Shown here in pieces: positions 15,989 through 22,739 of a stretch of 27,180 nt of DNA; position 1 is the first letter of the stretch, and each line of letters begins with the position of its first letter. The position numbers and the translations under genes are program-made. This stretch comes from a virus. The notes beneath the pieces were generated by a model. It worked only from the letters and a program-made list of their open reading frames with translations. It did not search any database and was not told the DNA's origin. The stretch is from the IMG/VR virus record IMGVR_UViG_3300020165_003286, positions 1 through 27,180 of that record; one strand, given 5' to 3'.

Positions 15989-16222
15989 ATGCATACCACT
16001 ACCACCAATCCACCTCAACTAGTCCGCGCTGAGCGTCTGCTCGAACTGTTGTTCGATGACCAAAGCCGACCATCCCTGCGCTGGCTCCGGCAGATGCAAG
16101 CACAGCGCAAGATCCCCTACGTCAAGATCGGACACCTCGTCCGCTTTGATGTCGCTCAGGTTCGCAGCGCACTCGAACAAGACTGCACCGTCCATTCACG
16201 CGCCCACCTCCGCCGTCGTTAG
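15989..16222 (+). CDS. Excisionase-like HTH protein
   Basis: This 77-residue protein carries a helix-turn-helix-17 domain: RLLELLFDDQSRPSLRWLRQ, then KIPYVKIGHLVRFDVAQV. It is the shared layout of excisionases and MerR-like phage DNA-binding proteins. ATG 15989 is preferred over the in-frame upstream ATG at 15695 because homology begins after it and the extension would overlap the resolvase. The leader is a short TAATACCACCACT without a Shine-Dalgarno site. It is followed at once by a type B hairpin and the primase gene. Confidence 0.7.
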   Translation: MHTTTTNPPQLVRAERLLELLFDDQSRPSLRWLRQMQAQRKIPYVKIGHLVRFDVAQVRSALEQDCTVHSRAHLRRR

Positions 16223-16227
16223 GGGAG

Positions 16228-16325
16228 GGACGACCTCCGCGTCGTCCGTACATCCGCACCGTCCCACATCCGTACATTCGCACCGTCCGTACCTCCGCAC
16301 CGTCCCACATCCGTCGTCCGCACCT
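16228..16325 (+). repeat. Type B hairpin and CCGTCC-rich tandem words
   Basis: A type B hairpin (GGACGAC 16228-16234, GTCGTCC 16241-16247) is followed by repeated CATCCGCACCGTCC and CACATCCGTAC words to about 16325. It sits between the HTH gene and the primase. It is open in the primase frame but no start codon upstream in that frame is convincing, so it is probably untranslated. Confidence 0.65.
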
Positions 16326-16412
16326 TCACACCAGCAACCACAACCCACACGCCACATCGCCACCATCGATACACTGCCGCCTGCTTTGGCCAAGACCTTA
16401 CAACGCACTCCC

Positions 16413-17267
16413 ATGGCAGGGGAGCGTAATGTCTGGTTGATGCAGGTCGCATCACGCGCCAAGCATGTCGCATCCGCTCAGCGGGTGCGGGCGTTCCTCC
16501 ATCAGGTCGCCGCGCAGCACGCTTGGCACGACCGTGACTTCTCCCACGAGATCGATCGCGCCATCGCACGTGCCTATGGTATGCCACCATCTGTACGGCA
16601 ACGCTCGGTCGTTACTGCCCCGTCAGCAGCCAAGCCACACACTGCCGTAAAGCGACCCACTTGGCCTGAGTTTAGCCCCGAGGACTCACAGCTCTATGCC
16701 CAGCACGAACTCCTGTTCGAGCTCCGCGCAAAGCCGTTCACGCCAGCCGAGGTCTTGGATCAGATCTATACGCAAGACGAGTTGCTCTGCCTCGCGCGTG
16801 ATGTGCGTTCGGCCAGCACCATGCCGCGTCATCATTGGCGTGGCATGGAGCCGGCGATGCAGTTCATCGTCGCCAACCCCATGACCGCGACCATCGGCCG
16901 CACGCTCGATGGCAAGCTCTCGCCGCGCTGTCTAGAGATTGCCACCCAGTCGCGGCGCTTTCAAGTCGTCGAGTTCGACCGAGGCTCCCCGCAGCAGCAA
17001 GCCGCCATCCTCTCATCGCTACATACCCCAGCCACAGTCCCTCTCATTATGGTGCTGTGGTCGGGGGGCAAATCGATGCACGGCTGGTTCGATGTCCGGG
17101 CACTCAGTGAAACGGCAAAGCAAGATTTCTTTGCCTGGGCCGTCACCCTCGGAGCCGACGCCTCGCTATGGGATCCTTGCAAACTCGTACGCATGCCAGG
17201 TGGACGTCGCAGCAACGGCAAAGCCCAGCCGATCCTACACTTCAACCCCATGCACCTCCTCACTTAG
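16413..17267 (+). CDS. Archaeo-eukaryotic-type primase (AEP-like)
   Basis: This 284-residue protein is a predicted primase. The N-terminal segment MAGERNVWLM and the following helices resemble the PriCT-type helical domain that accompanies phage primases. The catalytic part has VVEFD at 175-179 (motif I acidic pair), SGGKSMHGW at 207-215 with H213 (motif II), and D244 followed by LVRMPGGRRSNGK around 248-260 (motif III). It would synthesise RNA or DNA primers for element replication, with the ATPase at 17432. ATG 16413 is chosen because the frame open to 16056 overlaps the HTH gene and translates repeats. A start slightly upstream (HIATIDTLP region) would need a non-ATG codon. Residues about 61-69 (VRQRSVVTA) are encoded by a decayed type A palindrome. 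Confidence 0.75.
   Translation: MAGERNVWLMQVASRAKHVASAQRVRAFLHQVAAQHAWHDRDFSHEIDRAIARAYGMPPSVRQRSVVTAPSAAKPHTAVKRPTWPEFSPEDSQLYAQHELLFELRAKPFTPAEVLDQIYTQDELLCLARDVRSASTMPRHHWRGMEPAMQFIVANPMTATIGRTLDGKLSPRCLEIATQSRRFQVVEFDRGSPQQQAAILSSLHTPATVPLIMVLWSGGKSMHGWFDVRALSETAKQDFFAWAVTLGADASLWDPCKLVRMPGGRRSNGKAQPILHFNPMHLLT
16597..16620 (+). repeat. Decayed type A hairpin inside the primase gene
   Basis: GGCAACG at 16597-16603, a 6-base loop, and CGTT at 16610-16613 are clear matches to the type A palindrome, followed by a diverged end. It encodes RQRSVVT, the same peptide as type A in the nuclease tail, in the linker between the helical domain and the catalytic part. Confidence 0.6.
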
Positions 17268-17431
17268 CCTCAGCCCCCAAGTCTCCTCCCTCAGCCCTCA
17301 AGTCTCAGCTCTCCCCCCTCAAGTTTCAAGTCTCCTCCCTCAGCCCTCAAGTCTCAGCCCTCCCATCTCAAGTCTCAGCTCTCCCACCTCAGCCCTCCCA
17401 TCTCCCACCTCCACCCTCATCCACTCACCAC
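17268..17431 (+). repeat. C/T-rich repetitive leader of the RepA-like ATPase gene
   Basis: About 160 bases consist almost entirely of CTCAAGTCTC, CAGCCCTC, CTCCCATCTC and similar words, nearly free of G. They end at ATG 17432 with no Shine-Dalgarno site. The word set matches the leader at 13741-13901. Confidence 0.7.
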
Positions 17432-18601
17432 ATGACGACACCTCGCGATACCTGGGAAGCGATTCCAGAGCAAGACCCCCAGTTCATCCCCCAGATCGAA
17501 GCCTATGCCCCGCTGCTGGATCATTCAGCCGCCGCCAGTCCGCCGCCTGCTAGCAAGCCCTTCACCGTCCTGTCCGCGGCCGAGTTGCTGGCCAAACAGC
17601 TCCCTCCCCAACAGAATCTCTTAGGGGAGGGGGTCATCGTCATGGGACAGCTCACCAGTATCCTCGGCCAGGGCGGCACGGGCAAAAGTCGCTTCACCAT
17701 GCAGCTGGCTATTTCGCAAATTGTCGGGCGTTGCTTTGCTGGATTCAAAACACATCCCCAGCCCTTGAAGCATCTCCTCATTGGCACCGAAAATAGTATC
17801 CATCGCCAGCAGTCCGAGTTGCATAAAATGACCTGCCACTTCTCGACTCAAGAGACCGACCAACTGGGCCAACACCTATTCTTCCATGTCGTCGAAACCA
17901 TGGATGATGCGTTCATCAATATCGGCTCCCTCGAAATCACCGCAAAGTGGCAGGCCACACTCGATGCCATTCGACCCGATGTCATCTATATCGATCCCTT
18001 TGGCGAGGTCGTCGTCGGCGATGTTAACAAAGACGCCGACGTGCGCCACACCCTGCGAGAACTCACGCGTATCTGCCGCCGACATAACCATCACACCGCC
18101 ATCATCGTCGTCCACCACGCGCGCACCGGCAGGGGCAATATCGCCCAAGCAGTCGGCTACGATAAGGGCAACTACGGCCTCGGCTCCAAAGCCCTTTATT
18201 CCGGCGTGCGCTCCCAACTCAACCTCGCCCCCGCCGATGCCGAAGATACCTCCCGTATCGTGCTCTCCTGCGGTAAGTCCAACGATTGTAAGCCCTTCAA
18301 GCCCATCGGCCTCCAGATGAACGAGACCACCATGAGCTACGAGGTGGACAGTGAGTTCGATGTCAAAGCCTGGGTGGATGATGTCGAAGGCAAACAATCC
18401 GGTAAAGCCGCTGCCATCGCCGATACCCTCCATGCCGTCGAAGCCGGACATACCCGCTATAGCGACATCGCCAAAGCCGTCGCAGACACCACCGCTTGCG
18501 CCATCGTTACCGCCAAGCGCCGCATCAAACAAGCCGTCGATGGGGGCTATTTATTTAGAGATGCCCAAGGCCAGTACAGCGTCAAAAAACCCACTCAATA
18601 G
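17432..18601 (+). CDS. RepA/RecA-like replicative ATPase (AAA_25 type)
   Basis: This 389-residue protein has a RecA-fold core. Walker A is GQGGTGKS at 79-86, then LIGTENS at 116-122 (the acidic residue after strand 2). Walker B is VIYIDPFGE at 184-192, and a sensor-like VVHHAR is at 226-231. This is the RepA/RSF1010-type hexameric helicase or AAA_25 family that works with AEP primases in plasmids and phages. The C-terminal 60 residues (SGKAAAIADTLHAVEAGHTRY to GGYLF) look like a winged-helix DNA-binding domain. The start ATG 17432 follows the leader; the open frame from 17168 overlaps the primase and is rejected. The gene ends 28 bases before a cluster of GTATCA repeats that could be its origin target. 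Confidence 0.85.
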   Translation: MTTPRDTWEAIPEQDPQFIPQIEAYAPLLDHSAAASPPPASKPFTVLSAAELLAKQLPPQQNLLGEGVIVMGQLTSILGQGGTGKSRFTMQLAISQIVGRCFAGFKTHPQPLKHLLIGTENSIHRQQSELHKMTCHFSTQETDQLGQHLFFHVVETMDDAFINIGSLEITAKWQATLDAIRPDVIYIDPFGEVVVGDVNKDADVRHTLRELTRICRRHNHHTAIIVVHHARTGRGNIAQAVGYDKGNYGLGSKALYSGVRSQLNLAPADAEDTSRIVLSCGKSNDCKPFKPIGLQMNETTMSYEVDSEFDVKAWVDDVEGKQSGKAAAIADTLHAVEAGHTRYSDIAKAVADTTACAIVTAKRRIKQAVDGGYLFRDAQGQYSVKKPTQ

Positions 18602-18628
18602 ACCACCTTTTTACCACCAACACAGAAC

Positions 18629-18710
18629 TAGTATCACCCCTGATACCAACTGATACCAACTGAGACAAGTATCAGGTATCACCCCCCTTTAAGGGGGTGA
18701 TACTGATACT
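18629..18710. repeat. GTATCA/TGATAC repeat cluster and long palindrome, possible origin or operator
   Basis: Seven copies of GTATCA or its complement fall within 82 bases. GTATCA-cccc-TGATAC is at 18631-18646. TGATACCAAC occurs twice at 18641-18660, with a diverged third copy after it. A long palindrome spans 18668-18710, with arms AGTATCAGGTATCACCCCC and GGGGGTGATACTGATACT, differing by one bulged base around a CTTTAAG-like centre. Such clusters serve as iterons for replication initiators or as repressor operators. Its place just after the replicative ATPase and before an HTH gene fits either. Confidence 0.7.
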
Positions 18711-18769
18711 ACTTGAAACCACCACCCATTTATCCACCCAACCACCCACCAATAACCACCAAACATACC

Positions 18770-18973
18770 ATGCTCAAACATAACGACACCCAGCTCCTCT
18801 CCATCAAAGAACTCGCCTGGAGACTCAATCGCCACCCCAACTATGTCTACCTCATGAAAAAGGCGGGCTTCAAAATGCCGGGCTACCGCGCGACTGTCGA
18901 AGACGCCCTCGATTGGTTATATGCTCACCCCGACTGGCGCCGCAAACTCGACGCCAAAACATTCACCATCTAG
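18770..18973 (+). CDS. Small HTH (excisionase-like) protein
   Basis: This 67-residue protein has the helix-turn-helix-17 layout: LLSIKELAWRLNRHPNYVYL, then MKKAGFKMPGYRATVEDAL, then DWLYAHP. It lacks other motifs and probably binds DNA, perhaps the GTATCA palindrome 60 bases upstream. The start follows an ACCACCCACC-rich leader without a Shine-Dalgarno site. It is the last gene before the 1.8-kb non-coding region. Confidence 0.65.
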   Translation: MLKHNDTQLLSIKELAWRLNRHPNYVYLMKKAGFKMPGYRATVEDALDWLYAHPDWRRKLDAKTFTI

Positions 18974-18980
18974 AAACCAG

Positions 18981-19247
18981 GGGAGGGATGACCTCCACGC
19001 TGTCCCCACCAAGAGGGCAACGCTCCGTCGTCCGTACCTGGAGGGCAACGCTCCGTCGTTGCCACCGCAGGGGAGGGATGACCTCCGCGTCGTCCGTACC
19101 TGGAGGGCAACGCTCCGTCGTTGCCACCGCAGGGGAGGGATGACCTCCGCGTCGTCCGCACTCGCTCCGTCGTTGCCACCACACCTGGAGGGCAACGCTC
19201 CGTCGTTGCCACCGCATGGGAGGGATGACCTCCGCGTCGTCCGCATC
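18981..19247 (+). repeat. Array of type A and type B hairpins
   Basis: At least eight hairpins alternate here: several GGATGAC/GTCGTCC (type B), several GGCAACG/CGTTGCC (type A), and one A/B hybrid near 19015-19040, with 15-40 base spacers. Long reading frames cross it on both strands only because the repeats lack stop codons. No protein is supported. Confidence 0.85.
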
Positions 19248-19505
19248 AGTCGCCCCATCAAGCCCCGCACTCGCTGCGCTCGTTTGGTCAATCCCTTCGC
19301 TCCACCGTCCGGGCTATAGCTGTCATGCGATCAGCAAAAGCAGATCCCCCGCCAGCAGCGCCCGGCCGGTTGTTCGTCGTGCCGCCCACAAGTGGGCACC
19401 TGGCACTCCTCCCTTCGCTTCGCTCAGGCCTTCGGCCACCTCCGCGCTGTCGCGCTACGTCGCTTCGCTCTCCAAAGCGCAAGCACCTGCACGTCACCCG
19501 CTGCA

Positions 19506-19633
19506 CGCGACTGTCCCGGCTGCTTCACTTACGCTTGCGCCGCTTCCCGCCAGTCAACGTCTTAGCTCGTACCTCGCACGCCGTTTTCCTTCTGGTCAAC
19601 GGCTACGCCCGTTCATTCGCTGGGACAGTCGCG
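19506..19633. repeat. 15-bp inverted repeat enclosing about 98 bases
   Basis: CGCGACTGTCCC at 19506-19517 is exactly complementary to GGGACAGTCGCG at 19622-19633. The pairing continues for three more positions with one G-T pair. Inside is a second hairpin, GCCGTT (19580-19585) with AACGGC (19598-19603). As RNA this would be a stem-loop of about 128 bases; as DNA it could be a cruciform. Confidence 0.6.
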
Positions 19634-19686
19634 ATCAGCTACAGATACTTGCAATTAGACATCTTCCTCGCCCTGGAATACACCTC

Positions 19687-19927
19687 CGTGTCCTGCGCAG
19701 ATTATCCTTATGGTCGCTAGATGCTCCCTCGGATACACTGCTCCAGACACTCTGCAATGCGACAACCCCCGTGTCCTGCGCAGACTATCCTTATGGTCGC
19801 TAGATGCTCCCTCGGATACACTGCTCCAGCACTCTGCAATGGAACTACTCCGCGTCTTCCGCTGTACATCCTATCAGTCGCTGGATGCTCCTGTGGATGA
19901 TCAGCTCCAGACACTCTGCACGGCTCC
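19687..19927. repeat. Tandem repeat of about 83 bp, three copies
   Basis: Copies begin at 19687, 19770 and about 19851. The first two are nearly identical over GTCCTGCGCAGA through GCTCCCTCGGATACACTG. The third is diverged (GTCGCTGGATGCTCC, GATCAGCTCCAG). A diverged partial copy (TCGCTGG, GATCAGCTACAG) lies to the left at about 19616-19660. The period is not a multiple of three, so it is not coding. Confidence 0.75.
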
Positions 19928-20817
19928 AACGCGCTCCAGATCCGAGCTTTGCGCACTATATCGCATTATGCCTAATACTGCGTCGTATACCTAGCAGACG
20001 CTTCTCTTAGTAGACATAATAGACATAGTGTCGCTGCATCTCCCCCGGGCGCTACCCCTTGCGCCGCCACGCCCGGCGCTACCGATCCGTCGCCACGCCC
20101 CTTCACTCCCTACGGTCGTCTCGCTGCGCTCGGGAGCTATGGTCGGTTTCCCCGCCCCCGCCCGATCTGGTCTACAACTGATTGCGCCCCGTATCGCATG
20201 CATACGCGCGGCCCGCTCAAGGTCGTTCCTCCCATCGCCGTTTCCGTTCCTGCCAGGCGCCCCCTTTATAAATAGGGGGCTACCCCCAGCCGCCTGCGCG
20301 GTTGGCCCCGCGCTGTCGCCCGCTCCGCGTTGCCCGCAGACGGGCATACTCAGCGCAGGAGAGGGCGCTCCGCGCCCAGCCAGCCCTACGGGCGCAAAAG
20401 CCGATTCGCCAGCTCACTCATTCCGCACAGCTCACCTTCACACATTTCCACCATCAGACCTTCCCACTATTCCCACTCTAAATACGCCTAGCCCCCGCGG
20501 TTCCTCAAGTTTCAGCTCTCCCTCATCAGGTCTCTATCATAGAGGCATCAAAACATTCAGAGCATAGATCGCTCCAAGGCCACGATAGGCCTATCCCTGT
20601 CACAGTAAGCACTCCCCACCATCACTACCACTCTCACTAGCGTGCTCACCCCTCTACACGCGTTTTTTAGCTGTCCGCTCCGTCCACCCCCGCGCCTATA
20701 TCGTGAAACGCAGTCACTCCCAGTGAAGCCAATCCATTGCCCTCAGCCAAACGAAAGCAGGAGACTTCCTAAGTTCACCTTTCTACTTTCAAACCTTTCC
20801 ACTTTCCCACTTAAAAA

Positions 20818-21306
20818 ATGACTTCCGTCCTCGCCACCAAGCGTAAGTTCTCCCAAGCGCTGTTCGATCGTGTAGTGGTAAATGTGATACAAGGCAACGA
20901 TACCCATCCCGCGATCGAGAAAGAGGGCATCGGTAAATCAATGTTTTACCTTGAGCTGACCAAGCGCCCTGAGCTGGCGCACCGGTTCAAAGATGCCCAG
21001 ATGCAACGCGACAAGGTGCGCAATGCCAAACGCATCGAATCGGCCGAAGCCGAACTCCACCGCCGCGGTGTCGATGGTTGGGAAGAACCTGTGTTCGATA
21101 TCAAAGGCAACCACTGCGGTGACAAACGCCGCTACTCCGATGCCTGCCTGATCTTCATGCTCAAGAGCCTCAAGCCCGATGTCTTTGCCGAGAAGCCACA
21201 AACACTGGTTCAGAACAACGTCAACGTGCACGCCAAAGACGAAAAACAGATTATGGCCGACTGGCGCCAACGCCTAGGCGCCGCCCCCGATCCTCCCGCC
21301 AAATAA
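20818..21306 (+). CDS. Phage terminase small subunit (predicted)
   Basis: This 162-residue protein begins with a helix-turn-helix-like region (FSQALFDRVVVNVIQGN, IEKEGIGKSMFYLELTKRPEL) of the kind found in DNA-recognition domains of small terminases. A helical region and an SDACLIFMLKSLKPDVFAEK motif, frequent in small terminases, follow. It would recognise phage DNA and load the large subunit. The start at ATG 20818 follows CTTTCCCACTT words and a short A-run, without a Shine-Dalgarno site. The large terminase begins 83 bases downstream, after a type B hairpin. Confidence 0.75.
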   Translation: MTSVLATKRKFSQALFDRVVVNVIQGNDTHPAIEKEGIGKSMFYLELTKRPELAHRFKDAQMQRDKVRNAKRIESAEAELHRRGVDGWEEPVFDIKGNHCGDKRRYSDACLIFMLKSLKPDVFAEKPQTLVQNNVNVHAKDEKQIMADWRQRLGAAPDPPAK

Positions 21307-21320
21307 TTCTTCCTCGGGAG

Positions 21321-21340
21321 GGATGACCTCCGTGTCGTCC
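21321..21340 (+). repeat. Type B hairpin between terminase genes
   Basis: GGATGAC at 21321-21327 pairs with GTCGTCC at 21334-21340 across a 6-base loop. It is a single isolated copy of the palindrome family, in the short intergenic gap. Confidence 0.85.
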
Positions 21341-21389
21341 GCAGCTGAGTAAGACACTTTCCCACTTTCCCACCTTCCCACTTTCCGAC

Positions 21390-22739
21390 ATGGCTTCGCC
21401 ATCCGCCCCTTCTCCCTTCGACCTGCTCCTGCCGTATCAACGCGAGTGGGTGCTGGATCAATCGCGATTTAAAATCTGGCTCAAATCGCGCCAAATCGGC
21501 GGCTCACTCGCCGCAGCCTTCGAGGTGGTCGCCGACGCCATTGCCACCGGTTCCGATTGGATCATCCTCTCCGCAGGCGAACGCCAAGCCCTGGAATTTA
21601 TGGAAAAAGTCCATCGCGTTGCGCAAATCTTCGCCGACGGTATCGAGCAAAAGACTGGCAACCCATACCTGCCTGAAACCAAAGCGTCACAAATTCGCTT
21701 TCCCAATAATGCGCGCATCCTGGCACTGCCGGCCAATGCATCCACCGCCCGGGGCTATTCAGCCAACCTCGTCCTTGACGAGTTTGCCTTCCATGAAAAC
21801 CCCGAAGATATCTGGCGCGCCGTCTATCCGATCATCACTAATCCGCTGCGCGGACAGCTAAAGCTGCGTGTGATCTCGACGCCTGCGGGCATGAACAACA
21901 AGTTCTACGAACTGTGGAACGAAGGCAGTGACTTCAAACGTCACAAAACCAGCGTGTACGACGCCGTCGAACAAGGTCTCGGCCTCGATGTCGCAGAGCT
22001 CAAGACCAACCTCGCTGACCCCGATGGCTGGGCGCAAGAGTTTGAATGCGCGTTCATGGAACACGCCGCCCAGGTGTTTCCCATCGAACTCATCCGCACC
22101 GTCGAAGATCCCGCTGCATCCTTCGGTCCTTACGAATCGCGCACCACTAACCCGCTATTTGTCGGCATTGACATTGGCCGCCGCAAAGACCTCACCGTCG
22201 CTTGGACTTTGGAACGGGTAGATGGCGTGCTGTGGACTCGGGAAATCCTCGTCCTCGAAAACACGCCGTTCCCAGAACAAGAAGCGATCCTCGCCGAACG
22301 TGTCGCGCGCGCACGCTACATCGCGATCGACTCCACCGGCATGGGTGGGCCGATCTCCGAGCACCTCGCGAATAGGCTAGGGGACTACAAGCTCGACGCC
22401 GTCAACTTTACCAATGAACGCAAGCGCGAGCTATTCAGCCGCGCTAAAAAAACCTTCCAGTCAAGAACTGTACGCATTCCAAATCATCCCAAGCTGCGTG
22501 ACGATCTCGCTAGTATCCAGCGCATCGTCACTCCGCAGGGACTGGTCAAATTTATCGCCGCACGCACCAAAGATGGCCACGCCGACCGCGCTACCGCGCT
22601 GGCGCTTGCTATGCACGCCGCTGAAAAGATCCCCGAAGGTATGGGCATTTCTGTAAAAACTCCCGCACTCGTCGGCCACAACCCGCGCCGTCCACCTCGT
22701 CCCTTACAAACACGCTTTAGAAAAGCCTGGAAACCATGA
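21390..22739 (+). CDS. terL: Phage terminase large subunit
   Basis: This 449-residue packaging motor drives DNA into the capsid and cuts it. The N-terminal ATPase has a variant Walker A, KSRQIGGS at 32-39, the Walker B LVLDEF at 127-132 with catalytic E131, and the coupling segment STPAGMNNKFYELW at about 163-176. The C-terminal RNase-H-like nuclease has its three acidic residues at D261 (VGIDIGRRKD), D314 (AIDSTGMG) and D399 (DGHADRATA). Length and order are normal. The start follows repeated CTTTCCCAC words (21356-21389) instead of a Shine-Dalgarno site. The stop overlaps the portal start by four bases (ATGA), so packaging and portal genes are translationally coupled. Confidence 0.93.
   Translation: MASPSAPSPFDLLLPYQREWVLDQSRFKIWLKSRQIGGSLAAAFEVVADAIATGSDWIILSAGERQALEFMEKVHRVAQIFADGIEQKTGNPYLPETKASQIRFPNNARILALPANASTARGYSANLVLDEFAFHENPEDIWRAVYPIITNPLRGQLKLRVISTPAGMNNKFYELWNEGSDFKRHKTSVYDAVEQGLGLDVAELKTNLADPDGWAQEFECAFMEHAAQVFPIELIRTVEDPAASFGPYESRTTNPLFVGIDIGRRKDLTVAWTLERVDGVLWTREILVLENTPFPEQEAILAERVARARYIAIDSTGMGGPISEHLANRLGDYKLDAVNFTNERKRELFSRAKKTFQSRTVRIPNHPKLRDDLASIQRIVTPQGLVKFIAARTKDGHADRATALALAMHAAEKIPEGMGISVKTPALVGHNPRRPPRPLQTRFRKAWKP

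Larger units (their letters stand above)
19248..20817. other. Long non-coding region between replication and packaging modules
   Basis: About 1.57 kb without a convincing gene. It is rich in CGCTGCGCTCG-like words and hairpins. Clear structures are a cruciform GCCCAC-aa-GTGGGC near 19387-19400, a 15-bp inverted repeat at 19506-19520/19619-19633, an 83-bp tandem repeat array, the duplicate word TAGACATA near 20012-20028, hairpins at 20259-20280 (GCCCCCT/AGGGGGC) and 20331-20346 (TGCCCG/CGGGCA), and the 12-bp palindrome GATAGGCCTATC at 20584-20595. C/T-rich leader words recur at about 20430-20540 without a following gene, then again just before the terminase. The open frames have no recognisable protein features. 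Confidence 0.6.

Noticed and set aside
17876-18532. 218-residue minus-strand frame opposite the RepA-like ATPase
   Set aside because: It is the antisense shadow of a gene with intact Walker A and B motifs; its Gly/Asp/Ile-rich content is typical of a complement frame.
18917-19319. Open frames on both strands at 18917-19319
   Set aside because: They are translations of the hairpin array (GGQRSVVAT, DDAEVIPP and similar) with no domain content.
19687-19927. CRISPR or protein repeat
   Set aside because: Whole 83-bp units repeat without unique spacers and the period is not a multiple of three.
19216-20567. Plus-strand frames of 60-195 residues in the non-coding region
   Set aside because: Arg/Ser/Pro-rich low-complexity translations with no motif, crossing hairpins and an 83-bp repeat whose period breaks frame.
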